Shown piece by piece: positions 34,806-46,899 of a stretch of DNA of 64,000 nt. A model generated the notes under the pieces. That model was not told the DNA's origin, ran no database searches, and saw only the letters and a list, made by a program, of their open reading frames with translations. The translations under genes and the position numbers were made by a program. Numbering within the stretch: the stretch's first letter is position 1; each line of letters opens with the position of its first letter. This DNA comes from Cordilura impudica (lineage: Eukaryota; Arthropoda; Insecta; Diptera; Scathophagidae): assembly GCA_963682025.1 (NCBI GenBank), contig OY821519.1, positions 196,820,920 through 196,884,919 of the forward strand, given 5' to 3'.

Positions 34806-35046
34806 CCCCAAAATGAATCTGTAGTCACAACAAGACTATGGGCCAAGTTTCAGATCAATTGCATGATGGGGAATGAGGTTGCCCCATGGCAGAAAGACAG
34901 ACAGGTGAAAAGTCGGGACATCAGAATTCGTTTTAGAGGTATGGTTCCTTGGACAAAGTTTCTTATTTTGATCCCTAAAATATGATTTTCCCTGTCACTT
35001 GAGTGATTTTTTTGCCTCCATACAAATCGGCACACTCTAATATATA

Positions 35047-35464
35047 TCTATATTCTAAACTATTTCATTGTACTCTAAAAATATTTAGATATAAATTCCA
35101 AAATAACTTTCAATCAACGGAAATGCATAACAATATTTATTATCATCAAACTCAAATCATTTTAATAAAATAAACAACATTTGCATTCGATTACCGACAC
35201 ATATGACAACGAGCGAGTATCATCTTTTATAAAATGCATATGAGTACAAATTGCAGCAAAATAATACAGCGAAATTTGTTTGCACCATGACGTGTGAAAC
35301 TAAATTTAATTTATTAAACGGAAAATAAAATTAGCATTTAAATAGCATATTGAATTATATTTCAAACTTATTAAAAAAAAAAATTATTTTTACACGTCAG
35401 CTAGTTATTGTATATAAAAATTTCCATCAGAATTTTAATAATCAAACAAGTTGTATTCGAATAA
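35047..35464. other. No gene seen
   Basis: A+T-rich DNA between the fold-back-like repeat and the DUF4780-type retroelement remnant. Nothing recognisable. Confidence 0.45.
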
Positions 35465-35770
35465 TATGAGTTTTTCTACTGGTATGGCGATCTCCGTGGT
35501 TGGGCCTTGGTCGCCCTAGTAGACTTTTATTTGGATTTGCCCAAAACCGTAGGAAACTATGCCGTGTGTCCCGGTTAAATGCGGGAGTGATTCGACATTG
35601 AGTTTTAGTACTACGTGTCTACGGTTCCCCTCCGCATCACCAAATCTACCAATCTTCCAATTGTGTGTTGGAAGGTTAGGATTGCAGAACTTCAGCATTT
35701 TTAACACGGATTCAGCGTCCCTTGGAGTTGCCGGAATCCAAGCATGCGTTCTAGGTCGGGACGGGATGTC
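35465..35770 (-). pseudogene. DUF4780-type ORF1, C-terminal part
   Basis: Reading the minus strand from 35770: DIPSRPRTHAWIPATP, ESVLKMLKFCNPNLPTHNWK followed by IGRFGDAEG, LNVESLPHLTGTHG and IVSYGFGQIQIKVY, then a TAG in place of a sense codon and GDQGP. This is the second half of the DUF4780-type domain and continues the protein broken off at about 44870. The exact junction is blurred and I could not define the target-site duplication of the insertion that separates the halves. Confidence 0.8.
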
Positions 35771-36065
35771 ATGCTTTTTATTTATTTATTTATTTATTTC
35801 ATTTTGGTAACATCTACAGCAAAACATGAGTCTTAAATTAGTAGAAGTACAGACATTGTTAAATATTAGTTATTTTGAAGTGTAAAAATAAAAACAGAGA
35901 GAAAAATAAAAATAAAATAATGCTATAAGATAATTTTGAACATATGTTATAAATATGTATCATGATAGATAGAGTCATACAATGTAACAGTTATTAAACA
36001 TTGGAAAGTTATTAAATAACAATTAACAATTAACAAATGTGTGATTTAATTTTGAAGTAAAAATA

Positions 36066-37219
36066 TTAAGAGTAATACTCGAAAATTCTTTTCTTAAAGT
36101 GTAACGCGTTGCTGGTTGCCCTAATAATTGGTGGGATAATATTCCAAAGACGAATTGCGTTAATGTAAAATTTCCAATTCGATATTAGCGTATGATGTCT
36201 TATTTGAATTATGGTATTATTTCTACTGTGTCGGCTGAAAGTGATTCGATTATACAGATGATAAGGCTCACGAGTAGTTGTAATTTTGTGTAAAAAAATT
36301 AGAGCTCTAATCTTCATCAGGTTATCAAGCTGGACACCAAAAATTTTCTTTGCATAGGGGGTAATATGTTCATAGTTACCATAAAACTTAAGGCCGAAAA
36401 CGTACCTTGTAATATTATTAGTCTCGATTTGCTATTTGCATCACAACTTGAAAAAATTTCACAAGCGTACATTAAAATAGGTATTAAATATGTTTTCGCG
36501 AGCAGCAATCTGATTTTAAAAGGGGTGCAATGTTGAGTTGGCCATAGAATCCGTAGGTTTTTCCACACGCGTTTGTAACATGATCCGAACAGGTTAATGT
36601 ATTATTAAAAATTACTCCTAGATTTTTGGCTTTATTGACTACTTCTATTTTTTGGGAATTAATATAAATGTTGGGTATTTCGACAACTTTCTGCGTTCGC
36701 TTACGTGGTTAAATGCATTATTTTTTTTTTTTTTTTTGGATTTATAATTAGGCCATTTACAGATGCCCAAAAAGAAACACGTTCTAAATCATCATTTAAT
36801 TTTCGCGGACATTCCTCAAATTGCTCCTTTTTACTGCTTATGTACAATTGAACATCGTCAGGATACATTCTAATATTGCAATGCATCAGCTGGTCTGGCA
36901 AATCAGTTGCATAAATGGAAAAGAGAAGAGGTGCAAGAATGGAACCTTGCGGTACACCCCTAGAGATGGGAAGGAAATTAGAAGTTATTGATGAGTTGAT
37001 TTCTACATACTGTACTCGACCATGAAGATTTGAATAAATCAGTTTTGAAGACGTTGGGGTTTTCCAAGTTTTTGAATCAGAATAGTGTGATCAACTGTGT
37101 CAAAAGCCTTTGAGTGGTCTAATAAGACTAGCATTGCCATACAGCCATCATCTAGTTCTTTTCTAAGATCTTCAGCTACATCAGTAAGAGCTGTAATACA
37201 ACTAACTATGCTTGGCACG
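36066..37219 (-). pseudogene. RT-E ORF2 (minus copy), RT and C-terminal part
   Basis: Continuation past the inserted sibling. It reads GFRAKHS, a 4-bp direct repeat (TAGT) that shifts the frame, then CITALTDVAEDLRKELDD, VLLDHSKAFDTVDH and IRMYPDDVQLYIS. The active site is YPDD (36865-36854) rather than YADD. Further on are WPTQHCTPFKIRLLLAKTYL, LYNRITFSRHSRNNTII and NAIRLWNIIPP near the C-terminus. The stretch around the GVPQGS motif and the region near 36600-36700 are damaged. It ends at 36066, about 265 bp before the tail. Confidence 0.8.
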
Positions 37220-37351
37220 AAAACCACAATCTCTTTAAGAGTTAAACAGAACCAATTTGAATAAACGAATAAGCTAATGTCTACATACAAAACAAAATCC
37301 AAAGCAAAATCAAACAAAATAAACCAAAATAAAATCAGCAAAATGAATACA

Positions 37352-38242
37352 AAAGAACGAACAGTGCAACAGCTCAGGGTATTCTTGATCAAAATAATAT
37401 ACCAACAACAAGTTTACCAAATATTACTACTCCCGCGCAAAAGAGAATGAGAGATGTTCTACAATCCTCTCTTCTTGGTAATGTAACAAAAACACCAAGG
37501 CTAACCGACACAGAATCACCACTTAAATTCATAACAATAATGGACAAGCGATTTGACAAATTAACAAAACAAATACAAACAAAATTTGTGGAATATAAAA
37601 ACGAACTCTTATGTGAGCTCGATAAGAGATTCGATGAAATAAAGAGTGATTTAAATGCAATTAGAAGTAGAGTAAATAAACTTGAAACAGAGAACGCTGC
37701 AATGAAACATATGAAAGACGATATACTTGATTTAAAACGAAAAATATTAAAACAAGAGAACTCGGTAGTGGCCGGCGGTATACGAATTCGTGGTGTACCC
37801 TACTATGATAATGAAAATCTTATTGACATTTTTAGTTCTATATGTGATAATTTAAAAATCAACTAGAAAATATATATAGACTAAAAAAAATATATAGAGA
37901 AAATAAACCATACTCACCTAGTGATGAAGTTATAGTTGCTAAATTACATTCTCCGTACGAAAAAAACTTTCTTCTAAGAACAATTGCTAAGTTTAGACGA
38001 GAAAATAAAATTACGTTGTGCCAAAGACATGCTGGTTTTAATTGTGATGATCCGATATACGTAAATGAAAATTTAACGCCTTATAATCACAAAAAATACT
38101 ACAATCCGCCTTGAACTTAAAAAAAAATAACCAGATTAAAACTACATTTACTGAACGTGGACTTGTATTCGTAAGGAAGTTTGATTCGGAGGAACCAGTA
38201 CTAATTGAATTTATTGAACAACTAAACCAGCTTTTTCGTTAG
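37352..38242 (+). pseudogene. RT-E ORF1 (plus copy)
   Basis: Blocks are MRDVLQSSLLG, a heptad-rich region around FDKLTKQIQTKFVEYKNELL and RVNKLETENAAM, GIRIRGVPYYDNENLIDIF, then after a TAG at 37864-37866 IYRENKPYSPSDEVIVAKLH, RHAGFNCDDPIYVNENLTPY and LIEFIEQLNQLFR at the end. The order matches the minus copy. The IRGVPYYDNENL stretch starts an RRM-like or FP-like C-terminal domain. Breaks are a frameshift before 37440, the TAG and a stop near 38115. Confidence 0.75.
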
Positions 38243-38551
38243 CCACATGATGTATACTTTAATATTACTATCTTGCTATAATCCTAATTTTTTACCATTT
38301 TTTTTATATAATTGTTTCTATTAATTTGTGCTTCGTTTCAATTAATTCAATTTATTATTTTCTTAATTATATAATTCTTAATTTAAACATATGTTCAATC
38401 AAACTTAACTTATATGATTCAACTATTTTCTTATTAAACACTAAAATAAATCGTGTACAATTGAGCGTTGCTGTTGGTACGTATTTCTTTAATGATCCGT
38501 ATGACTTTGTTACGTAACAATATAACATTTTCCAAAGACAGTACTGCAAAT

Positions 38552-41340
38552 ATGGTTAAAATATTGGCTAAACAAAAAAATGGTCTTAAAATTTGCCACA
38601 TAAACGCACAGAGTCTCGCAAGGAAAATTGACGAGTTTGGGCACATTTTTGAAAATTCTGGTGTGGATATTGTATGTGTATCTGAAACCTGGTTTGACGA
38701 ATCGATCACAGATACTTTGGTATCAGTAGACGGCTACAATCTTTATAGAGCTGACAGAGCAGATGGGTACGGAGGAGTAGGCATTTATGTCAGAAGTGGA
38801 TTAATTAGCAAATTTAAACGCAGAATTGGTAATGAAAATGATAAAGTAGAACATTTATTTTTAGAATTGTGGGCAGCTGGAGGCAAGATTCTCATTGGTA
38901 GTGTTTATAGACCAAATCGTAATATAGACCTTGGGAATTTCTATAAAATGTTGGCGGAAGATTTTATACTTTTTTATGATAATATTATATTAACTGGGGA
39001 CTATAATTCAAACCTGCTGGAAAACTGTAATATGGTCGAAAATATGAAATCTCTTGGTCTTACGCCCATGAACACACGCATATACCAACACATTTCACTA
39101 CCGTTAACAACTCTTTACTAGATTTATTCTTCGTCTCTGATGAAGCAAACACACTGATGTATGACCAACTATCTGCACCTGGTTTTTCTAAACATGACCT
39201 AATCTTTATAACCTATGATATTCCTTTAGAAGTTCCTAAGAAAACAATAGAATTCAGAGACTTCAAAAACACAAATTTCACTCAGTTGGAGGAAGCGTGT
39301 TGCCAAATCGATTGGAACTCGATATACTTTATGTTATCTGTAGATGATCAGCTGGCCTTCTTGGAACGCCATGTCTCAGCCTTATATAATATTATTGTTC
39401 CGATCAAAGTAAAAACAATAAGCAAGCGACAAACACCATGGTTTACAGCGGAAATTAAAAAACTTATAGAAAATCGTGATAAAGCCTTTTTCCGATGGAA
39501 GCGGTTTAAAATTAACGCACTTCATGAACTTTATCGCACAACCAGAAAAATTGTCAATAAAAGCATAAGGCAAGCTAAGGCCACATACTATGCTGAAAAG
39601 TTTTCAACATCAATTAATGCAAAAAAAACATGGAAAACAATTAGAGAAATTGGGGTTGGAAAGAGGAAGGGTATAGAAGAAAATTTCATATCAAACCCTA
39701 ATGAAATTAACGAGAATTTTATTAATATTCCAATGCCTCAAGCTGATCACTCATGGCAACTATACCCCTAATTATGTCCCACAAACCCTTTTTTCATTTG
39801 ACTGTGTTAGTCCCTTCGATGTACTTAAGAGCTGTCAATCTATAAACTCTAATGCAATAGGAATTGACGGTATTCACCCTACTTTTCTAAAAATGCTGCT
39901 TCCCTTCATTTTGCCGTATATCACGCACATTTTCAATAAAATAATTGCGGTGAGTGATTTTCCCCAACGATGGAAACAAGCTAAGATCTTACCTGTACCA
40001 AAGTCGGCAACTGAATATCGGCCCATAGCTATATTACCATATCTGTCGAAGGCATTTGAACGGCTCCTTCATTGTCAAATAACGTCCTTCATAAATGATA
40101 ATAACCTGCTTACCGACCGTCAATCTGGGTTTCGTGTCAAACACAGCTATATTACAGCTTTAGCTGATGTAACAGAAGATATAAGGAGATATATTGATGA
40201 TGGCCGCGTGGTAATATTAGTGCTGTTAGACCATTCAAAAGCTTTCGATACGGTGGATCACACAGTTTTGCTACAAAAGCTTAAGAACATGATGCACTTT
40301 TCACCAACTTCTGTTGCACTTATGAAGTCTTAGCTATTAAATCGTTCGCAATGCATAGAAACTAATAAAATTGCATCGACGTTCCTTCCTGTGGTAAGAG
40401 GTGTACCACAGGGTTCAATCCTTGGTCCCCTCCTTTTCTCAATTTATGCTTCTGATCTACCTAAACAGTTAATTCACTGCAATATAAGAATGTATGCTGA
40501 TGACGTACAGCTATATATTAGCAGCAAGAAAGAAAAAATTGAAGATTGCAGTAGAAATTTGAATGATGACTTAGAACGTGTTTCTCGTTGGGCAGCTGCA
40601 AATGGACTAAGTCTCAATCCACAAAAAACAAAGTGTATTTTGGTGCGTAACAGATTGACAAGAATCTCAGACAATCTAAACATATATATAAATGATCAAC
40701 AAATCGAAATCGTTGAACGAGCAAAAAATTTGGGTGTTATCTTTAATAAAACATTGACTTGGTCAGACCATGTCGCTGCTGCCTGTGGTAAAACGTATTC
40801 GATGTTACGAACACTTTGGCCTACCCAATATTGTACACCAATTAATATACGCTTGCTACTTGTAACGACATACTTAATACCAACACTACTATATGCATGT
40901 GAAATATTTGCAAGTTGCGATACTAAAAGTAAGTTCAGGCTAAATATAACGTTTAACAATATCGCAAGATACGTTTACGGGCTCAGAAGGTTCGATCAAA
41001 TTTCATCTTATTCAAAGCAAATTTTCGGTGTCAATTTTGATGACTTATTAAAAATAAGATGTCTTACTTTTTTACACAAAATAATTAGTAACCAGAGACC
41101 AGAATATCTTTATAACCGATTGCGTTTTAGTAGGCTTCGGAGAAATAACAATTTAATTCAATTTCGGCACATTCGTTGGTATCTGAATGGCAGTTTTTCA
41201 TACATGCAGCACGTCTTTGGAATGGTTTACCTTCTACAATTAAAGGAATCAGCAACGGCTCAATTTTCAAAAAGAAAATTTTACAACAATACATTTAGAA
41301 AATTTTTATTTTTTTACAATGCACATATACTAACTTGCTG
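38552..41340 (+). pseudogene. RT-E ORF2 (plus copy), endonuclease plus RT
   Basis: I chose the start MVKILAKQKNG because the minus copy has the same MVKILGKQ. The endonuclease has ICHINAQSLARKIDEF, CVSETWFDES, DGYGGVGIYVRSGL, SVYRPN and LTGDYNSN. A frameshift near 39085 precedes LLDLFFVSDE and SAPGFSKHDLIF. The linker leads, with a frameshift near 39735, to GIDGIHPTFLKMLLPFI, EYRPIAILPYLSKAFERLL, DRQSGFRVKHS, LLDHSKAFDTVDH, a TAG at 40331-40333, GVPQGSILGPLLF and the YADD site (40493-40504). The C-terminal part ends with a frameshift near 41190 before ARLWNGLPSTIK. The active-site residues are intact, but four or more lesions prevent expression. It is most similar to CR1/jockey-superfamily enzymes. 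Confidence 0.85.
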
Positions 41341-41579
41341 TTAACAAATATATATTGAAAATTTTTACTGTATACTTTTTATTTGTTTTTTAAATTCTAT
41401 ATGCCACTTATAAATATCTACTATTTGTATATAAATCAATATTTTGTTTTTTATTATTAATATTTAATATTGTCAGAGTAATGTTAAGTTGTATTGTAAA
41501 TCAAACTCCAACTAACATATTTAAACCTGTTCTGTTTTGAAGATTTCATGTCTTGTTGAACAGGATACCAAATTTAAAT

Positions 41580-41611
<32 letters not shown>

Positions 41612-41616
41612 AACCG

Positions 41617-43226
41617 AATTGTTTACAAGTAAGAAGATTATTATCATTGATATAATTAGTTATTTGCTTATGTAGCAGTTTTTCAAATGCCTTTGACAGG
41701 TACGGTAATATGGCAATTGGTCGATACTCGGAGGACGATTTTGGTATTGGAAGAACTTTTGCCTGTTTCCATTTGAAGGGTAGGTGCTCGTCATAATTAT
41801 TTTCTTGAATATGTGGGTTATCACCGGTAAGATATATGGAAGGAGCATTTTTAAAAAAGTGGGATGAATACCGTCAACACCTGTTGCGTTAGATTTGATG
41901 GATGAGCAGCTCATGAGTACTCATACTGACTAACACAATCGAAACTGAATTGGTTTTCTGGTAGGAGTTCATCCTGCAAGTTACTGTAGTAAGAGTGATT
42001 CGCCTGTTGCATCGGTATCTTAATAAAATTTTCATTGATGGCATTTGGATCTGAAATTGAGGTTTCCTCATTGGTTTTTTGTTTCACTATTCCAATTTCT
42101 CTTATTGTTCTCCAAGTTTTACGTGTGTTGGCTGAATTCGCAAACTTATCGGCGTAATATATTGATTTAGCTTTTCTAATGGCTTTAGTTACGGTCTTTC
42201 TGGCTGGTCGATAGCTGTTATTCAAGTCAATTGTTTTGTAGCGCTTCCAACGAGAGTATGCATAATCGCGATCTTCTATAAGACGTTTAATCTGTGTAGT
42301 AAACCAAGGTTTTTGTTTGCTGCTTATTGTCTTTGTTTATGTTGTATAGATCTGAAATATTATATTCCAAAAACGCTAATTTATCATGAACCGATAACAT
42401 ATTATATATACAGCTCCAGTCTATTTTGTTATATTCTTCCCCTAAAATATGTTGGTTAGCGTTTGAAATTACGAAATTGTATTTCGTTAGTAGGAATTTG
42501 GAGTGAAAAGTTGTATGCCAAAAAAATAAGATCGTGTCTGGAAAAACACTATGCTGATAATTGATCATATAGTAGAATGTTTGGTTCATTGGACACAAAA
42601 AACAGATCAATTAGTGTGCTAGTGGTTGATGAGAAATGAGTAGGGGTATTTATATTCGTTGGGTTAAGACCAAAAGATTTCATATTTATGATTAAACTTG
42701 TGTCAGCTAGTAGATTTGAATTAAAATCTTCTGCAATTACTACGTCATTATAAAGTAGAGTTATATCTTCCAATATTTTGTAAAAGTTAGTAAGATCAAT
42801 TCTATTATTGGGCCGATACACACTACCAATCAATAATTTTCTTTCTTCACTACATGCTTCAAGAAAAATGTATTCAACTTTATCGTTGGAGTTTTCACCA
42901 CTTCTGGTTCTAACTTTACAATCCAGTCCACGTTTGACATAGATCGCCACGCCGCCATATCCATCTTCTCTGTCATTTCTATATAATTTATAGCCTTTCA
43001 TAGAGACCACCGAATCTGTTATCGAATCGCAAAACCATGTTTCAGATACACATATGATATTTAAGTCAGAGTTTTCAAAGGTATGTCTGAATTCATCAAT
43101 TTTACTAAAAAGGCTTTGAGCATTTATATGGCATATTTTAAGTTCATTACTCTGTTTTCCAAGAATTTTAACCATGGAGGCAGTAACGTCCTTGGAATGT
43201 AATCTACTAACTCCTATTGAGGTCAT
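41617..43226 (-). pseudogene. RT-E ORF2 (minus copy), endonuclease and RT N-terminal part
   Basis: The endonuclease shows LKICHINAQSLFSKIDEFR, ICVSETWF, EDGYGGVAIYVKRGL, SVYRPNN, AEDFNSN and STLIDLFFVSN. The linker reads KQTKTLVYYTD, then RPARKTVTKAIRKAKSIYY followed by ADKF. The RT begins GVDGIHPTFLKMLLPYILP and reaches IAILPYLSKAFEKLLHKQI, NDNNLLTCKQFGF, where the (TAAA)n tail of the plus-strand sibling abuts at 41609. Frameshifts lie near 42580, 42260 and 41920. The remaining RT is at 36066-37219. Confidence 0.8.
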
Positions 43227-43408
43227 ATATTAGATAAAAGAAAATAGATACCCTAACGGCAACGACAGCATTAACAGTAAAAATTATTGGTTTTATTACA
43301 TATAAGAAAAGAATTGTGATAAATTTATTTATATTGACATTTAAGAAGGTACTAATAAAAAGTTCATTAATATAAATAGTAAAAGTAAAGTTCATGTACG
43401 ATGATATT

Positions 43409-44412
43409 TTAGTCTCGAAAAAGCTGTGATAGTTCATTAGGAAATTCGATTTGTATTGGATCTTCAGAGTCTTGCTTTTTTATATGCACAAGACCACGCA
43501 AAGTGAATGCAGTTTTTATTATTTTGTCTGTCTTCAATTTTAATGCAGATTGAAATATTTTATGGTTGTGAGGCGTTAAATTTTCGTTGACGTAAATTGG
43601 TTCGGCCCTTTCAAAACCAGCGTGTTTGAGACATAACGCAGTCTTATTATCACGTCTATATTTCGCAATTGTTTTTAAAAGAAAATTTTTTTCATATGGC
43701 GAATGCATTTTTACGACAATAACTTCATCTTTTGGTGAATATTGTTTGTTAGCTTTGTATATTTTTTAAAGTCTATATATGTTATCAACTTGAGGCGTTG
43801 CAATATTTAAAGAATTACAAATATGACTAAAAATGTCACACAAATTTTCTTTATCATAGTACGGTACACCACGTATTCGTATACCACCGGCGATTATTGA
43901 ATTATCTTGTTTTAAAAATCTTCTTTTAGTTCGATTATTTCATTTTTCATATTCTTAAACTCAGAAGTTTCTGACTCTAGTTTGGTTACGCTCTCTTTAG
44001 TTGCATTAATTGTAGTTGTTTCTAATAATGTTACTCTGATACTTATTGCATGTAAATCACTTTGTATTAAATTAAGTCTCTTGTCAATTTCAGTTAAAAG
44101 TTCTTCTTTGTATTCTTTAAATTTATTTTGTATCATATCTTGTATTTCCTCTGTTAGTTTATCAAACCATCTATCCATTATCGTAATGATCTTAAGAGGT
44201 GAGTCTGTATTTGTTAGACGAGGTGTTTTACCTATAAGAGAGCTTTGCAATACTTCTCTTAGATGTTTTTGTGCGGGAGTATTTTTAGGTGGTGTTGTTG
44301 TTTCTGTTGTGTTTTCGTTTAACTCTTGCATATTGTTTATTTCTTCGATTGTATTATCGTTGGATTTGTTATTTAGTTTTTTGTTTAAAAGTTTTCTTCG
44401 TGGTCTATACAT
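43409..44412 (-). pseudogene. RT-E ORF1 (minus copy): coiled coil and FP-like domain
   Basis: Starts MYRPRRKLLNKKL and has a Glu/Asn-rich leader, QKHLREVLQSSLIGKTPRLT, then a heptad-like region around FDKLTEEIQDM and LLTEIDKRLNLIQSDLHAI, then KMHSPYEKNFLLKTIAKYRR, PIYVNENLTPHNHKIFQSAL and FPNELSQLFRD at the end. The C-terminal part resembles the Baculo_FP-type domain frequently found in ORF1 of arthropod non-LTR elements. A frameshift lies near 43910 and stops near 43770. The protein would be the RNA-binding partner of ORF2. Confidence 0.75.
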
Positions 44413-44869
44413 TAGTTTTGTTGTTGTTTTTTATTTTAAATATCGATGCACTTTTTTATGCGTTTTCTTTTGTTATTTAAGCTATTGCTTGGTAGTTTTT
44501 ATTTATAATTTCTGAAGAGTGGTTTAGAGTATATTTTGTTTTGATTTTTTATAGTATTGTGTTGTTTCTTATTTTTCATTTCGCTCCTTATTATTTGTTT
44601 GGTTTTATTTATTTGGCGGTTTCTTTCGTTTATTAATGTTTATGCTGATTTTCAAAAATTTTACTTTAAAACAAAAAAAGTTTTTTTTTTATTGTTTTAA
44701 GCTTTCTTCTTTTAATTATTTTTATTTTTTAATATAGTTTAATATTGAGAATTTAATTCAAAAGATTTTTGTGTATATTTAGTATATTTTTAAACACAAT
44801 TTTTATTTTAAATATGCAATAAACCAGAGCTCATTTAAAACACGACCGACTCTCTCGCTATAATATCAG

Positions 44870-45793
44870 TTTTGCTCCCGGCCATAGCTCTCCAAGTTTG
44901 CTGACGGCAGCCTTTTACATGGCTATTGATCGTTGATCAGCAAAAGCTATCAACTTTGCGCGGCCTTGATACCAGCCTGCGTCGCGACAGATTGGAGGTG
45001 GACCTGGCATGTCCTCAGGGACGGCGAAGAACACTTAATTTAGTTAATTTAGCCTCCACATAACTCCACTTGTCCTTGGAGATAGTGCCATCTCCGTCTC
45101 CCCTGTTAATGATTGCCATTACTAGGTTGTCTTTGACAACCTGACTAAACGACTTCGGCACAGCATTGCCGGCCACCTTAGTGCGTTTAGGTAATGGTTT
45201 CTCATCTGGCGAGCGCAACCTTTTAGCCGTCTTCGAAGTATCCTGATTGCTATTACTGCCAGGAACACTTGTCTTAGCTGGGAGGTCCTGTTCTTCAGTG
45301 ACCTTCTTAGGCCATGTGAGCGATTTTCTCTGTTTTTCAGACAGCGTCGCTGGATTTAATTTCCCCAACCTTTCGATGATTTTGAGGCACAACCTTCTCT
45401 GGTTGTACCTTTCCTTAGACGGACGGACTTTATTACCCCCTTTCTTGGCACACATAGACCCCTCCTTAGCAGCTGTCCCAAGGTGACCGGATTTGATCAT
45501 AGCCACCATGGGTTTGCTGCCAGTACTGAGGATTGATTCGGACCGACAACGGACCCCAACCCACTTGAGCTTTGACCAGAGGTCGCAGCATTTTCTACTT
45601 GGCCAGACTCCTGGGACTTAGCCTTTGAATAGCTGCTAGGTGAGCTAGCGGCCGACTGTGAGGCAGAGCCTCGAATTCTGTTTTGGTTTGTTTTTTTTGT
45701 TTTTAAAATAAGCTTCCATTTTGGTCCCACGAGTGTAGGGGAAAGAATGTCAGCCATGTCGTAGCCCCCAGTAACGTAGTAAGGGCGGCCCAC
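44870..45793 (-). pseudogene. DUF4780-type ORF1, N-terminal and first domain part
   Basis: The first section (45793-45497) is Ser/Gly/Gln rich. The second contains basic patches and a nuclear-localisation-like PLPKRTKV, then KSFSQVVKDNLVMAIINRGD, followed by DGTISKDKWSYVEAKL, PGPPPICRDAGWYQGRAKLI, and LGELWPGAKL close to the break. These blocks are characteristic of the DUF4780-type ORF1 protein of fly retroelements, presumed to bind nucleic acid. Frameshifts occur near 45497 and 45040 and a stop near 44920. The next expected block (IPSRPR) is found at about 35760, on the far side of the RT-E insertion. Confidence 0.75.
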
Positions 45794-46100
45794 TACCTCT
45801 GCCTACTCGCTGGGGTGCCCAGGTATCAGCGAGGCTCCGTTAAAATACAGTCGGTAACCCCTGACTGCAAACCGTCCGATGAGCTTGGGTCGCGTAACAC
45901 TCCGGATTAGGTATGAGTAACCTTTGGTCGTGCACCTTCAAACTTCTAGACATGGCCCAGGTTCAGGAAGAGGTACTAAAACAGTGAAACCCATTCAATT
46001 ACCTGCCTCATATAAGGAACGGCGATGCACTTAAGCCACAGCATCGCGACAAGATTGTTACTCGTGACGGCAGATGCGGTTAGTGAATATAGCAAGAAAT

Positions 46101-46899
46101 TGTGAGATATTTCAAAAATTATAAAAAGCAACCAATTCTGCCGACCTGAAGGAATGTACGTATCAGCTTGCGTTTTTCAACTAGAGAAAAGTACACGAAA
46201 AGAGAGAAGATGCCGCACGATGTATTAGAGTTATTGGAGCCACGTAATTTCGATGAAACCTCTAATTTTTCTTAATTTTGTTAATGCAAGCCATCCTACA
46301 AATTTTGAGCAAAATATCTTGTATCTACGAATTAATGCCAAAAAATCGATTTCTGGACCATAGTGCATTGGCAGTAAAGGAAAGTCTAAAATTACATATC
46401 AAACAAAAGGCCTGTCCAGTTTTTTCAATAAATGCATAGGCATGATGCCATGCATTTTCAAAATTTTCTCTTCTCCTCCAAAGTTTTTCTTTTTTAATTT
46501 TTTGCACACTCATAGCTATCAGTTTGACGATTAATTTATAAATGATATCTAAAAATTTTTCAAAGCAACAGTCAAATTTAAATTGAATCAAAGCATACTA
46601 TCTGTGAACAAGCGTACATTTTTTTGAATTCTGATTTTCTGTAGAATTTTTGTTTTCATTTGAAACAAGGCAGGATATCTGTAAACAAGTAGGAATGTTT
46701 TGAAATTTGATTTTTCTGTTGAAGTTTGTATGTATTTACTCATATGTAGAATAAAAATTATTTGTTTAAATCAAATCATATTTCCATAAGAATCTTAAAT
46801 TCTGAAGAAATCAAATGTTTATTCACAATTTTATTTACTGAGACTTGTAAATAATTTTTAGAACAATTTAATTTAAATACGTACTTATTTATGTATATC
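46101..46899. other. No clear gene; possible zinc-finger transposase scrap
   Basis: Mostly A+T-rich. On the minus strand 46591-46325 one frame includes ENFENAWHHAYAFIEKTGQA followed by FCLICN, which recalls the start of BED/hAT-type proteins where a W...F.....G.A.CL.C pattern precedes the zinc ligands. The second half of the finger is not visible, so this is weak. Confidence 0.3.

Larger units (their letters stand above)
33525..35046. mobile_element. Fold-back-like repeat: two inverted arms around CF1
   Basis: The left arm (33525-33830) and the reverse complement of the right arm (34849-35046) share caagtgaca, ggatcaaaataagaaacttt, gaaccata, cgaattctgatgtcccgact and ctgtctgtct in the same order. 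Both outer ends read TTAG followed by a G-rich block and CGATT, flanked by TA-rich DNA (atatat) on each side. They may be long imperfect terminal repeats of one element of about 740 bp before CF1 copy 7 inserted, or two independent copies in opposite orientation. No coding sequence was found. Confidence 0.55.
37226..41609 (+). mobile_element. RT-E element, plus copy, nearly full length, inserted in its sibling
   Basis: The 4384-bp element ends in a (TAAA)n tail (41580-41609) and is flanked by AAAACC at 37220-37225 and 41610-41615, a short target-site duplication. Across the insertion the minus-strand sibling is continuous through its RT. The 5' end (acaatctctttaagag) is followed by an A-rich, T-poor leader, ORF1 at 37352-38242 and ORF2 at 38552-41340. 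It is the innermost and hence youngest layer of this three-level nest and retains the YADD active site. Confidence 0.85.
35774..44690 (-). mobile_element. RT-E element, minus copy, split by a sibling copy
   Basis: The 3' end is a (TTTA)n run on the + strand (35774-35799), that is a (TAAA)n tail. The coding order on the minus strand is ORF1 (44412-43409), ORF2 first part (43226-41617) and, beyond the inserted plus-strand sibling, ORF2 second part (37219-36066). The halves join within the RT motif QFGFRAKHS: QFGF is read at 41617-41630 and GFRAKHS continues at about 37219. The 5' end lies in A-rich (minus strand) sequence near 44650-44830 and is not sharp. The element interrupts a DUF4780-type ORF1. 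Confidence 0.8.
35465..46100 (-). mobile_element. DUF4780-type non-LTR element remnant (outermost layer of nest)
   Basis: The two coding ends of one ORF1 lie at 45793-44870 and 35770-35465 on the minus strand, with an RT-E element in between. Upstream of the ORF, 45794-46100 is conspicuously G+C-richer than the rest of the window and is probably its 5' UTR. ORF2 is absent: the element stops at about 35465. Base composition, codon use and motif style differ from all other elements here. I infer a R1/LOA-like group because DUF4780-bearing ORF1 proteins occur with such elements in flies and mosquitoes; the clade cannot be fixed without ORF2. Confidence 0.75.

Noticed and set aside
43982..44515. 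177-residue frame on the + strand with many hydrophobic residues
   Set aside because: It is the antisense shadow of RT-E ORF1, whose coiled-coil codons read as Leu/Ser/Phe on the other strand.
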